In this document: positions 16,500 through 25,695 of the stretch, one piece after another
Numbering within the stretch: position 1 is the stretch's first letter
Layout of the letters: every line of letters begins with the position of its first letter
DNA from: JAKAWQ01 sp035509315
GTDB taxonomy: Bacteria; Pseudomonadota; Alphaproteobacteria; Acetobacterales; Acetobacteraceae
Reading direction: 5' to 3'
DNA length: 64,000 bases
Assembly (NCBI GenBank): GCA_035509315.1
Contig: DATJLS010000080.1
Location: 124,001-188,000, forward strand
Translations under genes and position numbers: made by a program
Notes under the pieces: model-generated
The model's input: only the letters and a program-made list of their open reading frames with translations
The model's database searches: none
Told to the model about the DNA's origin: nothing

Positions 16500-17449
16500 C
16501 AAGGGCATTCCATTACGATTGTCCGCTCCCTTCTGCCGACCTGGAGTAGCCGGCCGCGACCCAGGCCAGGCAGTCTGGCGTAACCCCAAAGAGCCCCGGC
16601 ACTCGCCACCGGTCCGTGCTCCATCCAGCCCTGCCCGCCCCGCGCTTCAAGGAACGCGCTCGCCAGCGCGCGGTGCCGCGAGAGATCGGCCCCGCCAAAG
16701 CCGAGACGGTCCGACACAGACATGCCATCGGCGTCGCCTTCGCCTTTACCGGATCCTCGTCTGCCGCTTCCGGCGGCAGATGCACTGCGAAATGCCGCAA
16801 GGCAGCAGCCCCCCTCGTGGCTGGCATTCCTTGCGAGCACCCGAAGGGGCATGAGGAGGAAATAGGGATTCTCGTGCGCCGCAGACGGGTGCCTGGCCGC
16901 AATGAATTGCGATACCGGATTGCGCACGACGGCGATATGCGCGGAATCGGGGAAGGGTTGGCCATCCAGCCCATGCGCCCGAGAGAACGACAGAATTTGA
17001 AGACCGGCTGCCCCCTTTCGTGCGCGACTTCGACCAGGTGCCGCAGATAGGCTTGGAGTGCCGGCAGAGCGGTATCTGGCCCGGCGAAAAAATCATCGGT
17101 TGCGAACGTGCTCATATATCCGCGCACGTCCGGCTTTTATTTCCGAAGCAGAGGCTCAAACTCATCGAAATAGGGGGCGCCAGCTTTGGATGACCCGATG
17201 CCCAGGCATCCGGGCCACTGCGTGCAAGCGTCTCTGCCGTGACCGTGGCAAGAGATTCATGCAGCGGCTCGTGATATCCCGCGACGTCCTTGAACACGCG
17301 AAACCGGCTTCAGAGAAAGGTGCCGACGGTGCGCCATCCCGCGTGCAAAACACCATCGGACTGGCCAGAGGCGAGAGTGCGTTTGCAACCGGCAGAGCGC
17401 CAAGGTTGCCGGTATCGACGATCGGAGCGGTTGGACGCGATTCGGCCAT
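16500..17449 (-). pseudogene. Decayed sulfotransferase-like gene with several frameshifts and stops
   Basis: Joining frames on the minus strand gives one continuous protein-like track that resembles sulfotransferase-family proteins (HAGWRTVGTFL, FRVFKDVAGYHEPLHESL, GYMSTFATDDFFAGPDTALP, RGQPVFKFCRSLGRMGWM, AHIAVVRNPVSQFIAARH, ENPYFLLMPL). It is broken by an in-frame TGA at 17312-17310 where Trp is expected, a 1-nt loss in a C run at 17173-17177, an in-frame TAA at 17139-17137, another 1-nt lesion near 16949-16957, and probably more toward the C-terminus. Both ends are approximate. The family name comes from motif memory, while the lesions are read directly. It is clearly non-functional as a full-length enzyme. 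Confidence 0.7.
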
Positions 17450-17647
17450 GATGATTCATCAAGAAACGGATACGCATATCGCGAGCCGCGGCACCCCTCT
17501 CTGCCATTTCCCGAAAGGGTGATGAATTGCAACAGACGACGCACCTTGCGGAGGGAACGCACCGGGCGGTGCCCGATCGCAGAGAAAAGTGACTCGCGGA
17601 GCAGGCACTTTTCACCGTGTGAATCGAGCACTTGGACAAAGAACTCT

Positions 17648-17674
17648 GTGCCAGCTTTCCGTGAAAGCTGGCAC
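17648..17674 (-). terminator. Strong hairpin downstream of pyk
   Basis: A perfect 12-bp stem (GTGCCAGCTTTC / GAAAGCTGGCAC) with a 3-nt loop begins at the last base of the pyk stop codon. On the minus strand it is followed by AGAGTTCTTT, only a weak U-tract. It is the probable terminator or 3'-stabilising hairpin of the glycerate kinase-pyk transcript. The stretch 17450-17647 shows no gene. Confidence 0.7.
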
Positions 17675-19107
17675 TAGCCGACCCGTGCGACTCGCAGCGT
17701 GTTGGTGGTGCCGGACTGACCGAAGGGAATGCCTGCGACGACGACGATTTCCTCGCCCGCAGCGGCGAATCCCTCTTCGACGGAGATTCGCGAGGCACGG
17801 CGCACGGTTTCGGTCAGAGAGACCACGTCCGGCGTGACGACGGCATGGACGCCCCACGCCACGGCGAGCTTGCGCGCCGTGCCGAGATGGGGGGTGAGGC
17901 CGAGCACCGGGCAATCCGGGCGCTCGCGCGCGACCCTGAGCGCCGTCGCGCCCGAAGCCGTGAAGGCGACGATCGCGCGCGCGCCGATCGTGTGCGCGAC
18001 CTGCTGGGACGCCGCGGCAAGCGCATCCGCCGAGGAGGGTTCGGGCGCCGGGCGCGAGGCATCGATGATCGCGCGCCAGCCCGCATCCTGCTCCACCCGC
18101 GCGACGATGCGGTCCATGATGTTCACGGCCTCGGCCGGGAACTGCCCGGCCGCGGTCTCGGCCGAGAGCATCACCGAATCCGCGCCATCGAACACCGCCG
18201 TCGCCACATCCGAAGCCTCGGCTCTCGTCGGCGCGGGCGAAGCGATCATGCTCTCCAGCATCTGGGTCGCCACCACCACCGGCTTGCCGCTCTGCCGCGC
18301 CAGCCGCACGATCCGTTTCTGCGCCAGCGGCACTTCCTCCGGCGGCAGCTCCACGCCGAGATCGCCGCGCGCGACCATCACCGCATCCGAGAGCCGCACG
18401 ATCTCGTCGAGATGATCAAGCGCCTGCGGCTTTTCCATCTTGGTCATGATCCAGGCGCGTCCTCCCACCAGCCGCTTCGCCTCGATCACATCATCCGGTC
18501 GCTGCACGAAGGAAAGCCCGATGAAATCGACACCATGGGCGAGCGCGAAGGCGAGATCCTCGCGGTCCTTGTCGGTGAGCGCAGGAATCGGCAGCACCAC
18601 GTCAGGCACGTTCACGCCCTTGCGATCGGAAAGCGGCCCGCCGACGACGACCTCGGTCTCGAGATGGTCCTTACGCTGGCGGGCAACGCGAAGCCGGAGC
18701 TTTCCGTCATCGAGCAGTAGGGACGTTCCGATCCCGGCCGCATGGATGATCTCCGGATGGGGCAGCGCGACGCGCCGCACATTGCCCGGAGTCGGATCGA
18801 GATCGAGACGAAACGTCTGCCCCGTCTGGAGATGCACGCGGCCGGCCTGGAACTGCCCGACGCGCAGCTTCGGCCCCTGGACATCGGCGAGGATCCCGAT
18901 GGGATGCTCATAACGCTCCTCGATCTCGCGGATCATACGGATGCGCTCGGCATGATCCTCGTGCGTGCCGTGCGAGAAATTGAGCCGGAAGAGATCGGCG
19001 CCAAGCTGGAAGAGCCGTGCCAGCATCTCCGGCGTCGAGCTTGCCGGGCCGATGGTGGCGATGATCTTTGTGCGCCGTCGCCGTCTCAATTTCTGTCGAG
19101 CAGGCAT
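17674..19107 (-). CDS. pyk: Pyruvate kinase
   Basis: The 477-residue glycolytic enzyme converts phosphoenolpyruvate and ADP to pyruvate and ATP. Motifs in order: R-R-T-K-I-I-A-T-I-G-P-A-S (about 10-22), L-N-F-S-H-G, the A-D-V-Q-G-P-K-L-R segment, the catalytic Lys region I-M-T-K-M-E-K-P, M-V-A-R-G-D-L-G-V-E (Mg ligands) and T-Q-M-L-E-S-M. A C-terminal allosteric-type domain completes the usual length. GAAGGAAA precedes ATG 19107, and only 9 bp separate it from the glycerate kinase-like gene upstream, so the two form an operon channelling glycerate via 2-phosphoglycerate and PEP to pyruvate. Confidence 0.95.
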   Translation of the reverse strand: MPARQKLRRRRRTKIIATIGPASSTPEMLARLFQLGADLFRLNFSHGTHEDHAERIRMIREIEERYEHPIGILADVQGPKLRVGQFQAGRVHLQTGQTFRLDLDPTPGNVRRVALPHPEIIHAAGIGTSLLLDDGKLRLRVARQRKDHLETEVVVGGPLSDRKGVNVPDVVLPIPALTDKDREDLAFALAHGVDFIGLSFVQRPDDVIEAKRLVGGRAWIMTKMEKPQALDHLDEIVRLSDAVMVARGDLGVELPPEEVPLAQKRIVRLARQSGKPVVVATQMLESMIASPAPTRAEASDVATAVFDGADSVMLSAETAAGQFPAEAVNIMDRIVARVEQDAGWRAIIDASRPAPEPSSADALAAASQQVAHTIGARAIVAFTASGATALRVARERPDCPVLGLTPHLGTARKLAVAWGVHAVVTPDVVSLTETVRRASRISVEEGFAAAGEEIVVVAGIPFGQSGTTNTLRVARVG

Positions 19108-19116
19108 CGTTTTCCT

Positions 19117-20400
19117 TCAGCCGATCAGGATCGCGCGGATATCGTTGACATTGGTGAGCGTCGGCCCGGTCTTCACGAGATCGCCGAGCTCTGCAAAGAG
19201 GCTGTAGCTGTCGTGCCGGGCGAGCATGGAACGTGCATCCAGTCCCGCCGCACGGGCGCGGGCGAGCGTGGCGGGCCCGATCAGGGCGCCGGCCGCGTCT
19301 TCTGTCCCGTCGATTCCGTCACTGTCGCCGGCGATCGCCCATATCCCCGGTCGGCTGCCGAGCGCCACCGCGAGGCCGAGCAGGAACTCGGTGTTGCGTC
19401 CGCCGCGGCCGGCCGGCCCCGCCCCGATCGTCACGGTCGCCTCGCCGCCCGAGAGCAGCACCGAAGGCGGCGCGAGGGGCTGGCCGTGCGCGCGCACCGA
19501 GGCGGCGATGCCGGCCATCACGATGCCCATCTCGCGCGCCTCGCCTTCCAGCGCATCGCCGAGGATCAAAGGCGAGATCCCCGCTTCCACTGCCTTGCGG
19601 GCGGCGGCGGCGAGCGCCATCGAGGGGGTCGCGATCAGGCGGAACTCGGCATGTGGCAAGCTGCCGGGCTTCGGCGTTTCGTCTTCCTCGGCCGCGAGCC
19701 AGGCGACGACCGCATGCGGCGGCGTGATACGGTAGCGGGCGAGGATCGCCCGGGCATCGGCGAACGTGGTCGGGTCGGGCACGGTGGGCCCCGATGCGAT
19801 CACTGCCGGATCGTCTCCGGGCACGTCGCTGATCGCCAGCGCCACGAGCCGCGCCGGCCTGGCCGCGGCCGCGAGCCGCCCGCCCTTGAAGGCGGAGAGG
19901 TGCTTGCGCACCGTGTTCATCTCCTGGATCGTCGCCCCGGAGGAGAGGAGCGCCCTGTTCACCGCCTGCTTGTCGGCGAGCGTCAATCCCGGTGCCGGCA
20001 GTGTGGCGAGCGCCGAGCCCCCGCCCGAGATCAGCGCCAGGACGAGATCCTCAGGACCGAGCCCCTGAACCGCGGCGAGGACGCGTGCGGCTCCTTTCGC
20101 GCTCGCCTCGTCCGGCACCGGATGCGCCGCCTCGATGATTTCGATCCGCCGCGTCGGCGCCGCGTGGCCGTAGCGCGTGACCACCACGCCCTCGAGCGGA
20201 ACATCGCTCCATGCCTCTTCGACGGCGACAGCCATCAGCGCCGCCGACTTCCCGACGCCCACCACGATGACGCGCCCCGCCGGCCGCTCGGGCAGGTTCG
20301 CCTTCACCACGAGGCGCGGATCGGCGGCGGCGACGGCAGATGCGAAGATCGCGCGGAGAAGCTCTGCCGCGCGCGCATCGTCGATCGTTCCCTTTGGCAT
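19117..20400 (-). CDS. Glycerate 2-kinase, MOFRL/TtuD family
   Basis: The 427-residue protein has an N-terminal GckA-type domain (VVGVGKSAALMA; ALISGGGSALATLP) and a C-terminal MOFRL domain (LSGGEATVTI; GRGGRNTEFLLGLA; DSDGIDGTEDAAGA). The family phosphorylates D-glycerate to 2-phosphoglycerate; older annotations call it hydroxypyruvate reductase TtuD. ATG 20400 has an excellent AAAGGGGG ribosome-binding sequence, so I prefer it over in-frame ATGs at 20427 and 20463. The coupling to pyk downstream fits a glycerate or glyoxylate utilisation branch feeding lower glycolysis. Confidence 0.88.
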   Translation of the reverse strand: MPKGTIDDARAAELLRAIFASAVAAADPRLVVKANLPERPAGRVIVVGVGKSAALMAVAVEEAWSDVPLEGVVVTRYGHAAPTRRIEIIEAAHPVPDEASAKGAARVLAAVQGLGPEDLVLALISGGGSALATLPAPGLTLADKQAVNRALLSSGATIQEMNTVRKHLSAFKGGRLAAAARPARLVALAISDVPGDDPAVIASGPTVPDPTTFADARAILARYRITPPHAVVAWLAAEEDETPKPGSLPHAEFRLIATPSMALAAAARKAVEAGISPLILGDALEGEAREMGIVMAGIAASVRAHGQPLAPPSVLLSGGEATVTIGAGPAGRGGRNTEFLLGLAVALGSRPGIWAIAGDSDGIDGTEDAAGALIGPATLARARAAGLDARSMLARHDSYSLFAELGDLVKTGPTLTNVNDIRAILIG

Positions 20401-20527
20401 TGCCCCCTTTGCCGTCGCCGATCGCATCACCCAGTAGGCACGACCCCACGGGCATCGCAGCAAGTATGGCGAAGCGAGCCCCGGCGCGCCATCTTGGGGT
20501 CAGTAATTCTTCCGAAAGGAGGCCGCA

Positions 20528-20839
20528 ATGCCTGCCGAAACCTTCGATCAGGCCACCCGCACCGAGCTCGAGGCCGCCGCTTTCCGCCGCCTCGTCGCGC
20601 ACTTGCGCGAACGGACGGATGTGCAGAACATCGATCTCATGAATCTTGCCGGCTTCTGCCGAAACTGTCTTTCCCGCTGGTATCGGGAGGCTGCCGAAGC
20701 CCAGGGATTGACGCTCGCCGATGCCGATGCGCGTGAGGTCATCTATGGCATGCCCTACAAAGAATGGCAGGCCAAATATCAAAAAGAGGCAAACGCCGGA
20801 CAGCGGGAGGCTTTCGCCAAAGCGTCAGCCGGACATTGA
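20528..20839 (+). CDS. DUF1244 domain protein
   Basis: The 103-residue protein matches the DUF1244 family of alpha- and gammaproteobacteria: an N-terminal acidic/helical part, a central N-I-D-L-M-N-L-A-G-F-C-R-N-C-L-S-R-W-Y block (about 36-56) with a C-x-x-C pair, then G-M-P-Y-x-E-W. Function is unknown; the CxxC and compact helices could bind a metal, which is inference. A near-consensus AAAGGAGG lies 5 bp before the ATG. It is divergent from the glycerate kinase gene and convergent with the aromatic amino acid operon. Confidence 0.88.
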   Translation: MPAETFDQATRTELEAAAFRRLVAHLRERTDVQNIDLMNLAGFCRNCLSRWYREAAEAQGLTLADADAREVIYGMPYKEWQAKYQKEANAGQREAFAKASAGH

Positions 20840-20849
20840 GAGAGGGCCC

Positions 20850-21737
20850 TCAGGCCTGCTTGAGCTCGATCAGGCTGCGGCGGATCTTCCGTCCACGATT
20901 GACCTTGTCCTCGATGTAGGCGCCGTCGCCCCAGCGTACGGCGCGCGCCATCGCTTGCGCATCCTCGAGGAAGCGGGCGAGCATTTCGAGGAGCGCCTCC
21001 CGGTTGTTGAGGAAAATATCGCGCCACATCGTCGGGTCGGAGGCGGCGATGCGCGTGAAATCACGAAAGCCCGAAGCGGCGAATTTCAGGACCTGCCGGC
21101 GGCTTTCGTCGGCGAGATCGTCGGCGGTGCCGCAGATGGTGAAAGCGATCAAGTGCGGCAGGTGGCTGACGATGGCAAGCACGCGGTCGTGATGAGCGGG
21201 CTCCATCTCCTCGACCATGGCGCCGGCCAGGCGCCAGAGCCCTGCGATACGCGCGACCGCTTCGGGATCGGTGCCGGGGGGCGGGGTCAGCAGGCACCAC
21301 CGCCCCTCGAAGAGGGTGGCGAAGCCGGAATCCGGGCCGGAATGCTCGGTGCCGGCGAGGGGGTGGGCCGGCACGAAATGCACGCCGGCCGGCACCAGCG
21401 GACCCACGTCGCGCAGCACGGACTGCTTGGTCGAGCCGACATCGGAGAGAATCGCGCCGGGCGCGAGATGCGGGGCGATTGCCTGAGCGATCGCGGCGAA
21501 GGTGCCGACAGGGGTGCAGAGAATGACGCCATCGGAACCGGTGACGGCGGACGCGAGGTCCTGCGCGATGATGTCGGCAAGACCCAGTTCGGCGGCGCGC
21601 GCGCATACCGCCGGCGCGTTGTCGTAAGCCACGAGCTCAGCCGCGATGGTTTTCCTCTCGCGGCTCACGCGGGCGAGCGAACTGCCGATATGCCCGATCC
21701 CGATGAGAGCGAGCCGCCGGAAGAGCGGCTCATGCAT
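20850..21737 (-). CDS. tyrC: Prephenate/arogenate (cyclohexadienyl) dehydrogenase
   Basis: The 295-residue TyrA-family enzyme oxidatively decarboxylates prephenate (or arogenate) on the way to tyrosine. It has an N-terminal Rossmann motif (LALIGIGHIGSSLAR), S-D-V-G-S-T-K (about 106-112), the substrate-binding H-P-L-A-G-T-E-H-S-G block, and a helical C-terminal domain containing H-L-P-H-L-I-A-F. The frame extends upstream, but the extension is the antisense of the aminotransferase gene; ATG 21737 gives the normal N-terminus and overlaps the hisC-like stop by 8 bp. It is the last gene of the operon. Confidence 0.9.
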   Translation of the reverse strand: MHEPLFRRLALIGIGHIGSSLARVSRERKTIAAELVAYDNAPAVCARAAELGLADIIAQDLASAVTGSDGVILCTPVGTFAAIAQAIAPHLAPGAILSDVGSTKQSVLRDVGPLVPAGVHFVPAHPLAGTEHSGPDSGFATLFEGRWCLLTPPPGTDPEAVARIAGLWRLAGAMVEEMEPAHHDRVLAIVSHLPHLIAFTICGTADDLADESRRQVLKFAASGFRDFTRIAASDPTMWRDIFLNNREALLEMLARFLEDAQAMARAVRWGDGAYIEDKVNRGRKIRRSLIELKQA

Positions 21738-22827
21738 GGGCTGTTTCTTGCGCCGTGAAGGCGGCGAGCGTCTCCGCCACCGCCTCGCAGGCCTCGGCGC
21801 TGCCGATCGAGATACGCAGGCACTGCGGCAGCCCGTAGCCTGCGACGCGGCGGGCGATAATGCCGGCAGAGCGGAGCGCCGCGTCGGCGCGGTTCGCGCG
21901 ATCGGTAGAGCCGAAATCGGCAAGCAGGAAATTGGCCTCGCTCGGCCAGACCTTGATCCCCATCGAGGTCAGCGCCTCCGTGAGGCGGCGGCGCCATTCG
22001 CGGTTGTGGGCGCGGCTCATCTCGAGCCAACCCGGCTCGGCGAGCGCGGCGATGCCGGCCGCCTGCGCCGCGGCGTTGACATTGAAGGGCGCGCGCACTC
22101 GGTGCAGCACATCGACGATTGGCGGCGGCGCATAGGCCCAGCCGAGGCGCATGCCGCCCATCCCGAACACCTTGCTGAAGGTGCGCGTCATCACGGTATT
22201 GTCCGTCGCTTCGACAAGCGCGATTCCCGGGTCGTAATCCGGATGCTCGACATATTCGGCATAGGCTCCATCGAGCACGAGAAGCACCTCGGGGGGCAAT
22301 CCCTCGTGCAGGCGCGCCACTTCCGGAGAAGGCAGCATGCTGCCCGTCGGGTTGTTGGGATTGGCAAGGAAGACAATGCGGGTCGCGGGCGAGACCTGCG
22401 CGAGAATCGCATCGACATCGGCGGTGAGATTGCGCTCAGGCGCCTTCAGCGTCCGCGCGCCGGCATATTGCGCGGCGATCCCGTAGATCGAAAAGCCGTG
22501 CGCGGTCATGATGATCTCGGTGCCGGGCCCGCTATAGGCAAGCGTCAGCAGATAGATGAGATCGTCCGATCCGGCGCCGCAGACGATCCGCTCCGGATCG
22601 AGGCCGAATTTCCGGCCGATCGCGTCGCGGAGCCGGGCGGCGCTGCTGTCTGGATAGAGATGGAGCTCGCCGGCAAGCGCCGCATAGGCCGCCCGTGCCC
22701 CGGGCGGAGCGCCGAAGGGCCCCTCGTTCGAGGAGAGCTTGATCACCCGGTTGATGCCGGGCAGATGCGCCTCGCCCCCGACATAAGGCGCGATCGAAAG
22801 GATCTCGGGGCGCGGGCGGGGGCTCAT
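21730..22827 (-). CDS. hisC: Histidinol-phosphate/aromatic aminotransferase
   Basis: The 365-residue PLP-dependent fold-type I enzyme has S-S-N-E-G-P-F-G near the N-terminus, the N-P-N-N-P-T-G motif (about 163-169), and the PLP-lysine context T-F-S-K-V-F-G-M-G-G-M-R-L-G-W (about 219-233). HisC-like enzymes transaminate histidinol phosphate and often aromatic 2-oxo acids too. Its place between chorismate mutase and the TyrA-family dehydrogenase argues that the aromatic amino acids are its main job here. It overlaps the chorismate mutase stop by 4 bp. Confidence 0.88.
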   Translation of the reverse strand: MSPRPRPEILSIAPYVGGEAHLPGINRVIKLSSNEGPFGAPPGARAAYAALAGELHLYPDSSAARLRDAIGRKFGLDPERIVCGAGSDDLIYLLTLAYSGPGTEIIMTAHGFSIYGIAAQYAGARTLKAPERNLTADVDAILAQVSPATRIVFLANPNNPTGSMLPSPEVARLHEGLPPEVLLVLDGAYAEYVEHPDYDPGIALVEATDNTVMTRTFSKVFGMGGMRLGWAYAPPPIVDVLHRVRAPFNVNAAAQAAGIAALAEPGWLEMSRAHNREWRRRLTEALTSMGIKVWPSEANFLLADFGSTDRANRADAALRSAGIIARRVAGYGLPQCLRISIGSAEACEAVAETLAAFTAQETAHA

Positions 22828-23738
22828 GGCTGCGATGCCTGTTCGGGCTCCGGCTCGGGGATGGCATAGGCGCCGATCAGGCAGGGTGGCTCGGCGAGCC
22901 GGTCGAGCCTGGCAAGGCGCGGGTCGTCCTCGGTCACGAAGCCAGCAACCTCGACCAAGGCGCGGGCAAGGCCGGCCGTCTCGTCACGCTCGATCAGCAC
23001 CGGGCCGAGGGCGAAGCCGGCAGCGGTGATCGACGCGGTGAGCCTGGTGCGGCTTAGCTCCGGCGCGAAGGCGAGGCTGAACAGACTCGTATCTCGGCCT
23101 GAAGGATCGGGTGGGGCCGTCGAAAGGACGAGGGCCGAAAGATGCGGCATGCCTTCCGGCCGCGGCGCCCAGAAGGGCAGGCGTGCCACCACGTGGGCAC
23201 GCGGCATGTCGTGCGTGCCGAGCCTCTGCCACCATCGTCCGGCCGGATCGCCCTCGGCCGGGAAGGGAAGCACGGCCACGCTCGCGGTCCCGATCAGGAT
23301 CTCGGCGATCGCCTGCGCCGGGGAGCGATGCAGCCGCGCGGGCGTAAGCGCGCCAAAATGCTCGCGCGCCAAGGCCACAAAGGCCGCTCCGGTCTCCCCG
23401 CCGTCCCGCTCGGGAGTGCAGACGGCGACCGAGAACGGCGCCTGCATGCCGGTCGTGCCGACGAGAAGCTCACGCCAGATCCGCACGATCGTCGCCGCCG
23501 GAAGAGGACCGCGGTGACGGCCCAGGCGGCGGCGAATGATCTCGGCCTCGCGGCCCGGCCGGAGCGCCACCCCGGGCTTGAGGCGCAGCCGTGTCAGTCG
23601 CGCCACCACCTCCGCCCGCTCCATCAGCAGCCCATGAAGCGATTCATCGAGCCGGTCCAGCTCGCCCCGCAGGCGCTCGAGCGACCATTCGCCCGCTTCG
23701 GCCGGAGCCTCGTCTTCCGTAGGTGCAGGGATCTGCAT
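22824..23738 (-). CDS. Chorismate mutase (type II) with C-terminal prephenate-dehydratase-like region
   Basis: The 304-residue protein begins with an AroQ-type helical chorismate mutase domain (about 18-95; L-x-x-L-R-x-E-L-D-R-L-D-E-S-L-H-G-L-L-M-E-R and later G-R-E-A-E-I-I-R-R). The following ~200 residues (from PFSVAVCTPERD) have alternating beta/alpha segments like a degraded prephenate dehydratase or periplasmic-binding fold, but I see no clear T-R-F dehydratase motif. It should convert chorismate to prephenate for the two downstream enzymes. It heads the three-gene Tyr/Phe operon and is divergent from metX. Confidence 0.82.
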   Translation of the reverse strand: MQIPAPTEDEAPAEAGEWSLERLRGELDRLDESLHGLLMERAEVVARLTRLRLKPGVALRPGREAEIIRRRLGRHRGPLPAATIVRIWRELLVGTTGMQAPFSVAVCTPERDGGETGAAFVALAREHFGALTPARLHRSPAQAIAEILIGTASVAVLPFPAEGDPAGRWWQRLGTHDMPRAHVVARLPFWAPRPEGMPHLSALVLSTAPPDPSGRDTSLFSLAFAPELSRTRLTASITAAGFALGPVLIERDETAGLARALVEVAGFVTEDDPRLARLDRLAEPPCLIGAYAIPEPEPEQASQP

Positions 23739-23844
23739 CGGGCTTCCTCAGAATGGGGCGCATGGATAGCCGAAGGCGGCATAGCTGCCTACACCCCGCC
23801 CCGCCCCTCATGCGCTTGCCCGAACCGCGAAGGCGCGCTTATTC

Positions 23845-25017
23845 ATGGCCATGATCGTAGCCGAGACGCCGCCAAAGGTATCGCACCAGGCGGCGCATTT
23901 CGCGGATGGGCTGCTCCTGGATTGCGGGGTCCGCCTTGGGCGGCTCACCGTGGCCTACCGTACCTATGGGCGGCTCAATGAGGGGCGCACCAATGCGGTC
24001 CTGGTCTGCCATGCTCTCACCGGCGATCAGTACGTGGCGGAAACCCATCCCCTCACCGGCAAGCCCGGCTGGTGGGATCTGGTGGTAGGGCCCGGCCGGC
24101 CGGTGGACACCGAGCGGTTCTTCGTCATCTCGGCCAACGTGCTCGGCGGCTGCATGGGCTCGAGCGGACCGCCCAGCCCACGGGACGAGCAGACCGCTCC
24201 GGGACGTGTGCTGCCCGGCCAAGTTCAGCCATGGGGGACCGATTTCCCGCCCGTCACGATCCGCGACATGGTGCGGGCGCAGAAGCGTCTCATCGAGCAT
24301 CTCGGCATCGGGCGTCTCTTCGCCGTGATCGGCGGCTCGATGGGCGGGATGCAGGTGCTCGAATGGGCCGCGCTTTATCCCGAGAGCGTGTTCACCGCCG
24401 TGCCGATCGCGGCCGCGGCCTATCATACGGCACAGAACATCGCCTTCCACGAGGTCGGCCGCCAGGCGATCTTCGCCGATCCGGATTGGGAGGGCGGACG
24501 CTACTGGGAGCATGGCAAGGTGCCGGCGCGCGGCCTCGCGGTGGCGCGGATGACCGCGCACATCACCTATCTTTCCGAGCAGGCGCTGACACGGAAGTTC
24601 GGCCGCCGCCTGCGCTCCGGCCCCTCGCTCACCCTTTTCGACGATCTTTTCGAGGTGGAGAGCTATCTCCGCCACCAGGGCTCCACCTTCGTCTCCCGCT
24701 TCGATGCCAATTCCTATCTCAGCATCACGCGGGCGATGGATTTCTTCGACCTCGCCGACGAGCATGGCGGCGATCTCTCGCATGCCTTCGCCGGCGCGAA
24801 GACACGCTTCTGCGTGATCTCGTTCAGCTCCGACTGGCTGTTCCCCACCGCCCAGTCCCGCGCGATCGCCCGCGCCCTCAATCAGGCCGCGGCGAATGTG
24901 AGCTTCGTCGAGATCGAGAGCGACAAGGGCCACGACGCCTTCCTGCTCGACGAACCGGAATTCCACCGCACACTCGCCGGCTTTCTCTCCGGCTCGGCCA
25001 CGCTTCTCGCAATCTGA
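23845..25017 (+). CDS. metX: Homoserine O-acyltransferase MetX
   Basis: The 390-residue alpha/beta-hydrolase-fold enzyme acylates homoserine, the first committed step of methionine synthesis. The nucleophile is Ser165 in G-G-S-M-G-G-M-Q; Asp in S-D-W-L-F-P and His in S-D-K-G-H-D-A-F complete the triad. N-V-L-G-G-C-M-G-S-S-G-P marks the family. Whether acetyl- or succinyl-CoA is used cannot be settled from the motifs alone. The stop overlaps the metW start (TGATG), the typical alphaproteobacterial pairing. No SAM riboswitch is evident in the 106-bp upstream region. Confidence 0.93.
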   Translation: MAMIVAETPPKVSHQAAHFADGLLLDCGVRLGRLTVAYRTYGRLNEGRTNAVLVCHALTGDQYVAETHPLTGKPGWWDLVVGPGRPVDTERFFVISANVLGGCMGSSGPPSPRDEQTAPGRVLPGQVQPWGTDFPPVTIRDMVRAQKRLIEHLGIGRLFAVIGGSMGGMQVLEWAALYPESVFTAVPIAAAAYHTAQNIAFHEVGRQAIFADPDWEGGRYWEHGKVPARGLAVARMTAHITYLSEQALTRKFGRRLRSGPSLTLFDDLFEVESYLRHQGSTFVSRFDANSYLSITRAMDFFDLADEHGGDLSHAFAGAKTRFCVISFSSDWLFPTAQSRAIARALNQAAANVSFVEIESDKGHDAFLLDEPEFHRTLAGFLSGSATLLAI

Positions 25018-25664
25018 TGAACGCCGAGCCGCCGCAGGGCGTTCGCTACGTCGCCAAGAACATGCGGCTCGATCTCCGGCTGATCGCCGGAATGATCGCG
25101 CGGCAGACGCGCGTGCTCGATATCGGCTGCGGCGATGGCGCGCTGATCGACCATCTCTCGCGCGAGCTCGGCTGCGATGCGCGAGGGATCGAGATCGACA
25201 TGGCGGCGGTCGCCGATGCGGTGGCACGCGGGCTCGCAGTGATGCATGGCGATGCGGATGTCGATCTTGCGCATTATCCCGACCAAGCGTTCGATTATGT
25301 CGTGCTCTCGCGCACGCTCCAGGCCGTCGAGCGGCCGCACGAGGTGCTTCGCCAGATGTTGCGCATCGGCGCGCGCGCTGTCGTGAGCTTTCCGAATTTC
25401 GGACATTGGCTGGTGCGCTGGCAGCTTCTCTGCCGTGGCCGGATGCCGCTGACGCCGGCCTGGGACCGGCCATGGTACGAGACGCCGAACATCCATCCCT
25501 GCACGATCCGCGATTTCTTCGCCCTTTGCCGGGCGGAAGGCTATCGCGTCGAGCAATGGCTCGCAGCCGACGAGGCGGGCCGACGGGCGCCTTGGCGACG
25601 CTCCGTCGGGCTTGCCAATCTCTTCGGCGAGCAGGGCCTCTTCCTGCTTCACCGTGCGGCTTGA
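25017..25664 (+). CDS. metW: Methionine biosynthesis protein MetW
   Basis: The 215-residue protein has a class I methyltransferase-like fold with D-I-G-C-G-D-G-A-L (about 37-45), G-I-E-I-D, and the characteristic F-P-N-F-G-H-W-x-x-R-x-x-L-x-x-x-G-R-M-P and W-Y-x-T-P-N-I-H segments. MetW accompanies MetX and is thought to be needed for its activity or stability; its catalytic activity is unclear. The ATG shares a base with the metX TGA, so translation is coupled. Confidence 0.93.
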   Translation: MNAEPPQGVRYVAKNMRLDLRLIAGMIARQTRVLDIGCGDGALIDHLSRELGCDARGIEIDMAAVADAVARGLAVMHGDADVDLAHYPDQAFDYVVLSRTLQAVERPHEVLRQMLRIGARAVVSFPNFGHWLVRWQLLCRGRMPLTPAWDRPWYETPNIHPCTIRDFFALCRAEGYRVEQWLAADEAGRRAPWRRSVGLANLFGEQGLFLLHRAA

Positions 25665-25695
25665 CGGAACCGGGCTAGCGGGGAAGGCTGCCGGC

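Noticed and set aside
23739..23844. SAM-II type riboswitch upstream of metX
   Set aside because: The spacer is only 106 bp and I could not place the conserved pairing or the characteristic loop sequence.
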